A DNA stretch of 64,000 nucleotides from Solanum dulcamara (Eukaryota; Streptophyta; Magnoliopsida; Solanales; Solanaceae), in assembly GCF_947179165.1 (NCBI RefSeq), contig NC_077245.1, positions 14,540,740-14,604,739 on the forward strand, read 5' to 3'. Position 1 is the first letter of the stretch. Each line of letters starts with the position of its first letter. This document shows positions 48,339 through 59,287 of the stretch, piece after piece. Position numbers and translations under genes: made by a program. The notes under the pieces were generated by a model. That model did no database searches and was not told where the DNA came from. It saw nothing but the letters and a program-made list of their open reading frames with translations.

Positions 48339-48975
48339 GCATTTGGTGTGGTAAAATTTGTGAACCCAAAGGATTATGATAAACCAGTTCAAGAAGTATT
48401 CACATTGGCTTCATTATCCTGATGTATCAATTCATATAAACAAAACCTTGATCAGAAGTCAATCATCCTCTTTCTTGGATCTCAGTTTATTGAATGTTTG
48501 ATAGGTAATTGCTGAGATGGCTGATGTGGGAGTCGACAGAAGCTTGGAGTGCACAGGCCACATTTATGCTATGATTTCTGCATTTGAATGTGTCCATGAT
48601 GTATGCTTTCTGCTACTATTAAATCCTCATCTTTAACTCACAATCTTTGTCAAATGCAATTTTCGTTGATAAAAATAAACTAATAAAGACAGTACTGAAT
48701 TGCAGGACTGGGGAGTAGCTGTTCTTGTGGGAGAACCCCATAAAGAAGCTGTGTTCAAGACACATCCTATGAACTTGTTGAATGAAAGGACTCTAAAGGG
48801 AACATTCCTTGGAAACTACAAGCCTCGATCCGATCTTCCTTGTGTTGTGGAGAAGTACATGAACAAGGAACTAGAATTGGAGAAGTTCATAACTCATCAA
48901 CTCCCATTTTCTGATATCAACATGGCTTTTGATCGAAGGCCTTTGTTGCATCATGCACATGGATCAGTAAACTAA
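48339..48975 (+). pseudogene. Alcohol dehydrogenase pseudogene, C-terminal part only
   Basis: Three exon-like pieces (about 48340-48395, 48505-48600, 48706-48975) keep GT-AG borders and encode the C-terminal third of a zinc-dependent plant alcohol dehydrogenase: FVNPKDYDKPVQE, then [20 protein letters not shown], then [17 protein letters not shown] to [11 protein letters not shown]. The N-terminal two thirds, with the catalytic zinc ligands and start codon, are absent. After AFD a small deletion shifts the frame; the expected GEGL-type ending survives in another frame (GAAGGCCTTTGTTGCATCAT). It is a decayed partial gene copy. Kept introns point to DNA-level duplication or capture and not retroposition. 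Confidence 0.85.
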
Positions 48976-49329
48976 GTATTTCCCCCATCAAATATGGCAT
49001 GGAGCTGCTAATGACTTCCCTCCCTTACATTCCTATGCAATGTTATAAATGACTCTTTTTGTTTTGTGTTTGTGTTTTCCTGTCACAAGTCTTTGTAATT
49101 TATCTCATCTTGTATAACTGGTCGTTTTCGTGGTTATATTAAGTTGTGGCATTTGACTGTCTTCCTGTTAAATTTCCATCTAAGTTTTGGGTTTGTCATT
49201 CGTATTCCTTTAACGTTTCGAAGGTATACACATATCCTTCTCAGCAATGTGAGCAAATTGACATAACCTTCTCAGTTTAAGGTTATGCCACTTTTCAAGC
49301 TCATATGCATCAAGTTTTTGGGGAATATA

Positions 49330-49482
49330 TCAGAAAAATCATCTTTAGTCTTTTTTGATGATATTCTGGTTTATAGTATTGACTTATCCAGCCACACTGT
49401 TACACTTAGAAAAGGTCCCTGACTTTACTAAGCCATTCATAGTAGAGGTAGATGCTAGTGGTATTGGGGCTATCCTTAACAA
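49330..49482 (+). pseudogene. Ty3/gypsy reverse transcriptase fragment
   Basis: FFDDILVYS, the RT catalytic box, is followed after a deletion and frameshift by PDFTKPFIVEVDASGIGAIL, the start of the RNase H connection. About 150 bases remain, so it is a tiny relic. Confidence 0.75.
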
Positions 49483-50919
49483 GCGCAATACACACTATAA
49501 ATTATGCGCTTCTCTCTAGTCAAAGATAAATAGTTTAAGATCGTCTCCACAGAGATTGGTTTTAGTAATATATCAATATAATCTTGTTCACTGTTCCGGA
49601 AATTGAAACTTGAATTGTTAAAACCATGAGTTTAAATAGGAATGGATGATTAAGTACAGTATAAACGAGTGTTGAACGTTTCTATCAATAAGAGAAATAA
49701 GATAAGACTAGCGATCCACACATATGATCTTGTTAACTAGATAAGTAGTTCTCACTCAACATTCAATCTAGTTAATCAAATCGTTACTTATTATGTCTTA
49801 GAGAAGTAAGATTTTCCTTCGAATAATCTAGTATGTTGATGTATATGCATCTTATTATTAAAATAAAATATTAAGTGCATATTTTAGTGAATATAAATTG
49901 ACAAGAATGTGGTCAATTATTCTTGGTGTAACCACTAAGTCATGTTCTGCCTCATTATGCGTTGTAACATATGTAACTTCCAAGGCATAATTCATCCATT
50001 TCTTTACCTACATTATTATCCACTTTATTTATATTCAAGACAATAAAGAATTCCCCACCTATAACTTGTGATATTTCTTCCTTTGTGAAACATGTGTCAA
50101 ATAAGATGAGATGAACTATGTTTAACTGTGGAAACATATTGTAGTGTGAAGTAGTGAAAGAGAGAGTTGAGACAAGAAAATATTTTAAGTCTTCAACTAT
50201 ATTCACTATACAAAAGAGAATATATGTATGTTGAAGGAAAGTGTTCTTTTTGTGGAGCTTTAGACTCTTCAACTAATCCAGAGTTGCTTGAGTTACACGT
50301 CGTTGTTGGGCTGTTGTATCCTAGGGGGGACAAGTCAAAAGATATACTGCTAGATCAATGTAGATTATGTTGCAGTTGGCTTGAATCTCCTTAAAGAGAA
50401 TGAGATATCTGCACATCAACCTGAATATATTTTTATTCATTTTTTTCATTTTATTTTCAATCGCAATTTATTATAATTATGATATATTACACCAACATAG
50501 TCTTCTTCAACACAATAGTACATGGTGGTGAAAATGTTAGCCTATATAATGCCACAAGGGTTTTATACGAAAACGTTTTTTAACTATGTTTTAAAACCAA
50601 ATTTTCATGCTTAATCAACAAGCTCCTTCGATTACTTAAAAAAAAATAAGCGAGAAAATTTCACCCGCATATGTGAATTAAGTCATCAAACAATCTTTCC
50701 TTCGAATAAAAGTCCTAGAGTTAAAATGTAACTTCAAGATAAAGCTACCAAATTTATGCATCAATATAAACCATCAAGTTGTAAGATTAATTATGTTCCT
50801 GATTTATAAGGATTATTATAAGTAAATTTTACCAAAATTCCATAGTGATTCTTCTCAATTACACTTTATCCTTATTCTTTTAAAAATTACCCGAAATTTC
50901 TTCTCTTTGGTGGAATTCA
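49483..50919. other. Intergenic region, no recognised gene
   Basis: A small frame at 50191-50394 (FCGALDSSTNPELLELHVVV) has no match I can name and no supporting context. The rest is AT-rich. Confidence 0.5.
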
Positions 50920-51120
50920 AATACATCACGCATGTCCTGATATATCACATAAAGTGATGTATCCGATCGATTCATCGCGTAAAGTGATGTATTCGACGTT
51001 CTGATACATCACGTGAATGATGTATCCGACCGATACGTCGGGGAAAGTGGTATATCTGACATCCTGATACATCACGTAAAGTGATGTATCCGATAGATAC
51101 ATTGCGTATACTGATGTATA
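50920..51120. repeat. Tandem ~63-bp repeats, each with internal palindromes
   Basis: Units start at 50938, 51002 and 51065, after a partial copy at 50920. Each holds TGATACATCACGTAAAGTGA followed by TGTATCCGA, so TGATACATCAC pairs with GTGATGTATC. A second GATACAT/ATGTATC pair follows in the same unit. Confidence 0.8.
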
Positions 51121-52554
51121 AGAGAATAGGAAAGAGTAGGAATTTTTGTAATTTTTTCAAATGGTAGGAAATTTTAGAGAATATGATAAAATAAGTTGTG
51201 TATTTAGATAATTTTTCCTTATTATAATCCTTTTATTTCCTCAAAATGAAATGCTAAAATATGTTGGTGTTTTCTTGTTTTTAACATTTCTCATAATTAA
51301 ACCTAATATTATTTTCCCTTGGTGGTGATTTTTACCCCACAATTAAGAAATATATTTTGTTGCATTGTTATAGAAAGATCCGTTGTGAAGGAATAAGTAT
51401 CATCCTTACAAGATGAAATTATTATTAATAATAATTACAAAGCAAGGAGGAAAGGATGTATATATAATGACATTTGGTTGGTTTTATCACATCTTTCATC
51501 ATTGTAACAAAGCAAGCAAAAAGGACATGGTAGTGGTCATCAAACACAAAGAAACAAATTCAAGAGGAAAACAAGAGAAAGAAACCAAAGTCAGATGAAG
51601 AAACCAAGAAAAAACCAAAGATAAAAGAGTGCCAACACAGATTTAAAAAGGGGGAGGAAATGAGATTTTTTGACCACGTACAAATTGAATAGAATAAAAT
51701 GATTTTTTCATATTTTTTTGGTTAACAAGTAACATTTTCATTCAACCAAAATATCCATACAAACCAACTAGCTCTTTTGGACTTAGAGCTAGCTATCATA
51801 TTCAACTGCTATGTAATTTGCTAATTTAAAGCAATGAACTATCAACTAAATAAAAAAAATACATTTAACTAGGAAAACCCATGAGCTGTTCTAGTTGAGG
51901 GCTCCAATTGTTTAGATATGTTTGACCATAAAATTTTAATTTTTTAAAGGAATAATTTTTTAGTTTGTTTAAAAATTAAATTTGATTATAAAAATATCAA
52001 ATTCAACTTGAAGTTGTATTTCAATTTTTTCCAACTCATTTTTTTCATTTTTAAAGTTATATTTTAAGTACATTCAAGCATGATCATTATTTCAAATATT
52101 CTATGCGAAAAGTATAATCAAACACTATTTTATATTCAATTTCATAAATTTCAAATAAAATAAAAGAATATTTAAATCTTTAATCAAATGTCTACTTATT
52201 CACTATTCATTTGTTTGAAAAAAACAACAAATAAATTATTTTAAAAAATTTCTATGAAAACAAGTTGTATAAGTAATTTTTTAGAATAATTCACTTGTTT
52301 TTTTACTTGATATCAATATTTTTATTAAAATTTGATTAATTTAAATTTAAGTATTACATAATTTATTTTTGAAGATATCTCTTTCGACATAATTTTTTTT
52401 ATTATTTTCAAAAAAAACTTAAACCTGATACTTCTCGTCAAGGCGAATTCCTTGAATGATTTAAGAGTTCAAAAGATCACTTGTTTATTGAAAGTGCCAA
52501 AACATGTCATATTATATTGAAGTTAAAAAATATAACACGTCCTTACATTATCAC
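51121..52554. other. AT-rich intergenic region
   Basis: No gene was recognised. Diffuse repeat-like stretches (51900-52150) have no clear ends. Confidence 0.5.
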
Positions 52555-52726
52555 CAGGGGTGGAGTCACTCGTCCGAACCTTCTTCGGTGAAAAATTATA
52601 TTATTTATATATGGTTAAAATATTTTTTTATGTATAAATAGTAGATATCGAACCCCTTCGATTAATTTGTGTGTCTTTTTTTTTAGATTTTGAACCCCCT
52701 TATTAAAAATCTTAGCTCCACCATTA
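52555..52726. mobile_element. Small hAT MITE, copy 3, with 8-bp duplication
   Basis: The ends are CAGGGGTGGAGTC and, reverse complemented, TAATGGTGGAGC. ATTATCAC flanks both sides (52547-52554 and 52727-52734), a perfect 8-bp target duplication, which places the family among hAT elements. The interior matches copies at 24043 and 25977. Confidence 0.8.
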
Positions 52727-53064
52727 ATTATCACAATAGAAAATTCAAATGGAAAAGAAAAGGAAGCAGAAGCGTAGAGAATGGGGAAGAAAAGCAGAAG
52801 CTTAGAGAATGGGGGAGAACGAAAGAATCTAAAGTTTCTCTACCAGTTTTACCCTTGTATACTCTGTCATTTTCAATTAACTTTTTACCCTTTATATTTT
52901 TTTTTCTCAATTTTCTTTTGAAAAAACTACACAAAAGAGTAAACTATTTACTTAAACTAGACTTACCCCAACTTATTTATCTTGATTGGGCTAAAGGTTC
53001 AAAGTAATTACAGCATAGCCCCGCCCCTTCTTCACTTGACCAGACCTATGTCTGTTTTCGCGTG

Positions 53065-53246
53065 ATCTTCATAATACTATCAGAGTATGTATATACTATG
53101 ATAGTATCAAGAAATAATTGAGCAGTGTTTTTTTTTTCATGATATTATCAGAGTATATATACACTCATATATAATCTGATGGTATCAAAAAGTAATTGGA
53201 CAATTAATTCAGTGGTTAGTTGTTCTTTGCTCCTTAACAACATCAC

Positions 53247-53285
<39 letters not shown>

Positions 53286-53460
53286 TCTAAAAGTATCAAG
53301 GACGGTTAAACATTTTTATTGCAGTGTTATTCAAATCTTGATACCTTCATAATACTATCAGAGTATATATATACTATGATAGTATGAAAAAATAATTGAG
53401 CAATGTTTTTCTTTCGTGATACTATTAGAGTATATATATATATATATTGATGATATCAAG
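53065..53460. repeat. Repeated palindromic ATACTATC elements with an (AT)n core
   Basis: ATACTATCAGAGTAT paired with ATACTATGATAGTAT forms a near-perfect hairpin at 53072-53107. It recurs at 53351-53384 with the same following words (AATAATTGAGCA(G/A)TGTTTT and GATA(T/C)TAT(T/C)AGAGTATATATA). The two blocks, about 280 bases apart, are separated by a TA microsatellite at 53249-53285. Confidence 0.7.
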
Positions 53461-53743
53461 AAGACGAGCGAACTCTTTTTGGTACATGAAAGTAATAAGA
53501 TATCAAATAATAAATAGTTTCCCTTTTTTGGGTATAACAATAATTACCTCTTTTCTTTTTCTATTTTCGCTTTAAAAAGTGATTACTTCTTCATTAATAT
53601 CAAGCAATGGCTAAATTTTTAATAGTCAACAAATAATATTTTACACTTAATAACAAAAGTTTTTGCTAACGCTTTTTAGGTATAATACATAAATGTACTC
53701 TTCAACTTGGCTTCAAATAACATATATATATATAAAATTTGGA

Positions 53744-53880
53744 TGTGCACAAATAAACACTTAAACTTATATAAAATGGAATAAATATACATGTTCATCT
53801 TAAATGAAGTCCTAAATGTTAATTTTGTGTCTTGCGTATATTATGTCACATAGAATGCGTATGTCTATCTATTCAATTTT
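53744..53880. mobile_element. Diverged relative of the palindromic MITE at 9012
   Basis: GTGCACAAATAAACACTTAA and TATACATGTTC match the left arm of the 9012 element, and GTATGTCTATCTATTCAA is a decayed right arm. The end repeat is incomplete. Confidence 0.5.
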
Positions 53881-55028
53881 CACGTGAAAACTGGTCAAAC
53901 TCACTTTTTAAAGCTTGAAACCATCTTTAAATTTTTTCCCCAATATATAATCAAACGCCTTTTTTCATATATATAAAAAATAATTACCATGGACAAACGG
54001 CTCACTAATCGTAGTTTATCCTAGATTACATCAGTGTTTTGGAATTTTTGTTGTTTTTAGTGCCGCTCTCTCAAAAATTTGATTATCTCAAAAAACAAGT
54101 TATTTTGTATTTAATGATCTTCATAATAAGCCATTTGATAATCATGCATTTAACTTAGTAGTACTCCCTTCATTTTAAAATAATTTTGGAAGAATAAGAT
54201 ATATTCAATCCTAAAATATTATTTATTTTGAAATAACATGAAAATTTTAAAATATCACCTATTTTGAAACAAAGAGTGTATCAGTTTAGGTACTTACTTT
54301 ATGTAATTCTAATATTTCACTTATCCAATAAAGCTTGTTCTCTAATTTAAAAAGAATGAAACAATTTATAATAATAATAATAATAAAAAAAAAGATGTCA
54401 CAAAAGGCAAACTTCCCAAAGCACAAAGAAAGAAACAATAAGAAAAGACAAAACTAACAAAATTTACATATTTTCCAATGAGTTGCAGCCGTACACCAGC
54501 ATATTTTGTCCTGCTTTATCTTAATCCGAAGTCTTGAATTTGAGTTCTTGATTCGAAAAAAAAAGTTATTAGAAGCATTACTTTCGAATAGACTCTGTAG
54601 TGTCTGATCCAAATTTAATTGAGGCTACGCGAGTTTCAGACACCGAATTAAAAAAAAACATACTTTGTCTCAGTCAGCACCTGATTTCCAACATATAAAT
54701 TTTGGTTTAGTATTATGCTATATTTACTCACCACCAACTTTAGTTCATACATCATATTCAGACTGAGTTGTGAAATGACAAACATATCCTCTCTTCTTGC
54801 CCATATTGTACTCTGCTTGTCCTAATCACCCGACTGCAACTGCAGAAAGCTTCAAGATCCATTTATTCTTCTCATTTTCTTCTTGTTTAACTAATTCTTA
54901 GCTATAATAACTTGTTTAGCTTCATGGTATTTCTCCAAAATCTTGATTTCACTTCTTGATTTGGAGATAAAGATTGCTTTTTTTTTCTTCTTTTTCTGTA
55001 TTTGGGTGTTTCAAGAAGGTTCATACTG
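53881..55028 (+). other. Intergenic DNA and TBL promoter/leader
   Basis: Apart from the Stowaway-like MITE, no gene was seen. The last 150 bases are T-rich (CTTTTTTTTTCTTC) and look like a 5' leader. Confidence 0.45.
54164..54278. mobile_element. Stowaway-like MITE
   Basis: CTCCCTTCATTTTAAAATAA at the left and CACTCTTTGTTTCAAAATAG (reverse complement of the right end) form the terminal repeat, related to the Stowaway/Tc1-Mariner CTCCCTCC consensus. TA dinucleotides flank both ends, as expected. Confidence 0.6.
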
Positions 55029-58000
55029 ATGGTGAAAAAGTTAAAGTTCAGTTCTTGTGGCCATTTGAGGTCAGATTTGGTTAAAGATTTGAACTTTGGT
55101 AAGATGAAACATTGTCACACTTGGGTTTTTCATTCTTTTAATGGGGTCCTTGTGATTGGACCCTTATTGTTGTTGTTTCTTGTGGCAATAGGGTGTGGTT
55201 ATTTCTACAATATAAATTCTTTTCAAGAACCAATTGTTCATGAGAATACAAATAGAACAAGTAATTTTAGTGGTGAATGCAATTTTTTTGTTGGAAATTG
55301 GGTGCCTGATGAAAGTTATCCTTTGTATAATGCATCAGAATGTCCTTTTGCTGAACAAGGTTTTAGTTGTTTAGCTAATGGTAGGGAGGATAAAGAGTAT
55401 CTCAAGTGGAGATGGAAACCTAGGAATTGTGAAATTCCAAGATTTGATGTTCATGAAATCTTGGAAAAGTTAAGGGGGAAAAGGATTGTCTTTGTTGGTG
55501 ATTCATTAAGTAGAACTCAATGGGAGTCTATGATATGCATATTGATGACTGGTGTTGAGGACAAAAACAGTGTATATGAAGTCAAAGGAAGAAAGATCAC
55601 TAGACAGATTAGGCATTTACAAGTTCGATTTAGCTCGTTTAATTTTACAGTTGAGTTTTATAGGTCAATTTTCCTAGTACAGCCTGGCGCTCCGCCAAAA
55701 CGTTCACCAAAGAGGATCAAGAAAGCACTAATGCTTGATAAGATGGATGATATAAGCAAAGAATGGATTCAATCTGATATACTTATCTTTAATACCGGTC
55801 ATTGGTGGACTCCCACGAAGCTTTTTGAACTGTAAGTGATTCATGATGAATTCCTTGTTGTTGAAGATGTCAGTTCTTATTTCTTTTGAGACTCTTTACT
55901 TTTGATGTTATGCCCTTGCTTACCGTGGTAGTTTTTTTGGTACGATATATTGCAACTCTATTGTGATAGAACTTTAGCTTGGAAACTTATCATTTGTATA
56001 TTTGCTGCTGATGTTGTTAGTGATCATCAAATATTTGTAGCACAAGCCCCCAACCTATTTCATTGTAATTGATAAAATTAAGTTTAGGAGACTTGTAGAT
56101 TCGTCGCAGATGTGGTCTGTAGTCTGTAAATGGACACGATGAAATGTTGAGAGTCTTCTTAAGAAGAATCTGAGATCTGCTCAAAAGCAGTTAGAGAGAT
56201 TGGCACTGTCCTCGCAATCCTCATCATATGAGACAAGAGAGTCTTACATCACCCAAGTCACCGTCTTCATATGATAAGATATGATTTTCCCCTTTCCATG
56301 GAAAATCTCTACTTTACAAAACTAACACTTTAAAAGTGAACAAGTTGCAGACTTATGCATCTGAAGTTGTGCTATTCTTATGTTACTTGAGCTCTTGCAA
56401 TTAAGGCTAATCATTTTATGGTAATTCTTAGTTCAACATGCCCCTATGACTATCATTTTCTAGATTTTGAAAAATTTAGGTTACTATCATGCAAAAAAAG
56501 TTGGTAAATAATTCTTTTGGTATTTTGTTTACTTTGGGTCTCAGCTGTATGGGCTGAACCTAATTGTGTACAAATTTTATTTTTTCAATAAAATGGTCCA
56601 ATGGGTCTTTAGTTTTAAAAAAAGGGTTGGTAAATATAATGGGAAAGTCGAGATCTTCTACATAATACATGAGTTGCAAATAAGGAATGTCTTGATACTT
56701 GTTCAACATCATTATGACATAGAACTTGATAAAACGATTCCTCTCTGTAATTAATACATTTTCTATATATGTAGCTTTGATTGTTAGAGAATCGGTTTGT
56801 TCTAGATCACAATAGAGACTTTATCTTAAGAGTCCCGCATTGGTTGAGGAATAGACCGGTGGTTTGCTTATATGGACTTGGGCAATTCTCACCCATGAGC
56901 TAACTTTTGGGGTTGAGTTAGACCTAGGTGTCATATCTTAACATGGTATTCGAGCCAAGTTCATCCCCGTTTGGACTCCTGATCCATGCTCCAGTTGGGC
57001 TTGGGCGTGAAGGAGGTACTAGAATGGGTTAGAGTCCCACATTGGTTGGGAAATGATTGGTGGTTTGCTTATATAGACTTTGGGTAATCCTCACCTCATA
57101 AGCTAGCTTTTGAGGTTGAGTTAGACCTAGGTGTCATATCTTTACAGTTTTCAAATGCCTAGTAAAGGAATCACAAAAGACAGATTTTCATAGTTCTGAT
57201 ATACTCTGCTCATGCATGATTATTCGTGTGTGAGATAGCAGTTTCCGTTGGACAGTGTAATTATGCGAGAAATTGAACAACTTTTCCTCTTACTCATCTA
57301 TTATCCTAAGAACACTACTTTTTCTGTTAAATTATTCGAGATTTTATGTTTCGCATGCTGGTTAATGCTTTATGGCAAAGTTACTTTATTAATTTGTCCA
57401 GAGAACTCTTCTGACATGCTTCTTCAGACAGGGGCTGGTACTTCCAGATTGATGGAAAGATGAAATTCGGAATGACGATAAATGGCGCCTTCAAGAAAGC
57501 CTTAGCTACTTGGAAATCTTGGATTGAAAAGAAGGTCAACACTGATAGGACACGCGTATTCTTTCGGACTTTCGAAGCTACTCATTGGAGGTGTGCTTAA
57601 TTTTCTGATATAAGCTACTCGTATCCATTGATTTTGCTTTTACATCCATTAGAATTTTAAAATTATGTCTGGGATTCGATCGAACAATCAATTATTAGAC
57701 AGTTGGATATAGTTTGTTTTAAGTTCTCTGAAGCTCTCATAAGCTGTGATCTTAATATCAAAATTGCTTCCATGATAAAAGCTATGTTTTCTCCATATAT
57801 ATATCTTTTCTAAATTTGATGAGTGTCTACTTATGCTTGAATCAGTGTTGAATCCCGTGATAAATGCAATGTGACACGACTGCCTTGGTCGGAAACCAAT
57901 GGAAAGGATGAGAGTCTGTTTTCAGACATGATTATTGATACTGTGAGAAATGTATTCAACCCGGTGACATTGCTGCATGTCACTCCGATGGGGGCATACC

Positions 58001-58143
58001 GGAGCGATGCACATGTTGGTACTTGGAGTGATAATCCATTAGTGCCAGATTGTAGCCATTACTGCTTACCTGGTGTGCCTGATATGTGGAATGAACTGCT
58101 TTTCGCCTTCCTGTTCTCAGATCAGCAATATCAGTTTTATTAG
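55029..58143 (+). CDS. Trichome birefringence-like (TBL) protein, putative wall polysaccharide O-acetyltransferase
   Basis: Exons 55029-55831, 57432-57590 and 57846-58143 join in frame to 419 residues through GT-AG introns. Residues 39-60 form one transmembrane helix near the N-terminus, giving a Golgi type II protein. The TBL domain starts near [17 protein letters not shown] (about 84-100). The GDS motif lies at 157-159 ([13 protein letters not shown]), and the second signature DCSH at 389-392 leads into [12 protein letters not shown]; these supply the catalytic Ser, Asp and His. TBL proteins transfer acetyl groups to xylan, pectin or other wall glycans. The closest remembered relatives are Arabidopsis TBL10/TBL11, so rhamnogalacturonan is a possible but unproven substrate. 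The ATG at 55029 is the first in frame. Intron 1 (1.6 kb) hosts a TRIM. Confidence 0.92.
56822..57146 (+). mobile_element. TRIM in TBL intron 1
   Basis: Direct repeats of 122 bp (56822-56943 and 57025-57146) share AGAGTCCC(G/A)CATTGGTTG and GACCTAGGTGTCATATCTT. The interior begins TGGTATTCGAGCC, a Met-tRNA primer site, and ends in a purine-rich stretch (GTGAAGGAGG) before the second repeat. No coding and no clear target duplication were found. It is the same family as 47773-48109 but in the opposite orientation. Confidence 0.85.
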
Positions 58144-58673
58144 CTTCGCGGATATACAAGTACGTTTTCCTAGTCTGTCTTTTCTTTACTGATTCAATAT
58201 TTCTGAGAACGTCACTTAGATAAAGTATTTGGGCTTGGACCCCGTCATCCTCTGTTCCATAGTCTGATTTCAATATTTGTATACATTTTTTTGTGCAGGT
58301 CTTAGTCAACTTGTTTGACCTTTAACACATACATCGTCGTTGCAAATTTCCAATGATTTCATGTTGTTGGTGTCAATGCATGCTGCATTATATCCTGTCT
58401 TGATACAGACAAACATAGAGCTTTTTCTTATTATTTGTATAGTGGACTATGTGAATACTGATGATTCATATAGCCAATCTCAACGTGCTTGAGGTTTAGT
58501 GATACTGTTGTAGTAGTATTAGTTGTTGTTTATCGTGTAATGGTTCCAGAGATCTTGTACTCGTGCAATTTATTAGGAATATGAAAGATTTAGAGAAAAA
58601 GCAATGTCATTGTGCTTGTCTTCAAGTGAACAATTTGATCTGTCAAATGGTATCCGGCTAAAAGCACCTTTAA
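58144..58673 (+). other. TBL 3' UTR with a possible intron
   Basis: A candidate 3' UTR intron lies at 58160-58299 (donor GTACGT, acceptor TTTTTTTGTGCAG). The remainder is T-rich and non-coding. Confidence 0.35.
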
Positions 58674-58799
58674 CCTATGTTGTTCGGACTCTCCAATAAT
58701 GATGCGACATTTGTATTGGATCCTCTAAAAGTACAAACTATATTTGAAGGATTCAACACACATTCGTCGGATATTTTTGAAGAGTTCAAATAAGATAGC
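58674..58799. mobile_element. MITE of the CTATGTTGTTCGGA family, second copy
   Basis: CCTATGTTGTTCGGACTCTC opens the element and GAAGAGTTCAAATAAGATAG closes it (decayed inverted repeat). The inner words GGATCCTCTAAAAGTA and GGATTCAACACACATTCGTC fit the common Solanaceae family. Confidence 0.6.
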
Positions 58800-59039
58800 T
58801 TTTAACTTTTCTTCTAATTTATCTCCACTGTGTCACTCTCTGTAATGTTATCATATGATCCGAAGATGACAACAATCAATTATTTTGAAGTGCTTTACTG
58901 GATTTCTCAAATATAACTACCTAAAATAAATGTATACTCTTCATTGATTGTTTTTCAAATGTCCACCTACTGCTTTTCAAACCTAACTACCTTCAATTAA
59001 TGTATCCTCTTTACTTTCATTAACTTGTAAATGATTTTA

Positions 59040-59287
59040 TGTGACAACAAGAAAGAGTGGTGAAATTTTGTGCAAAGATGAACTATGAGCTTGAAGACTT
59101 AGCTCAAGTTGTTCTTCAATGAAGATCAATGATCTAGAGAGAAGATTATCACAGAAGATATTTTGTACATGGAAATTGTATTGATCTGATCTCATTATCA
59201 GTACATGAGCTGAATATATAGGGACTGAGATTGACTTCTAACCACCTAACTAACTACTTTGCTTAGCTGTACAATTAACCACTAATA
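59040..59287 (-). mobile_element. Ty1/copia 3' LTR, left part
   Basis: Together with 62735-62797 this forms a short LTR of about 306 bp on the minus strand. It starts TGTTAATACATATCAG at 62797, right after a purine-rich GAGAAGGGG tract, and ends near TTGTTGTCACA at 59040. A solo LTR splits it. Confidence 0.6.

Noticed and set aside
50167..50394. 75-codon frame with two CxxC-like cysteine pairs
   Set aside because: The Cys pairs suggested a small zinc-binding protein, but spacing does not fit a known domain and there is no promoter or conserved context.
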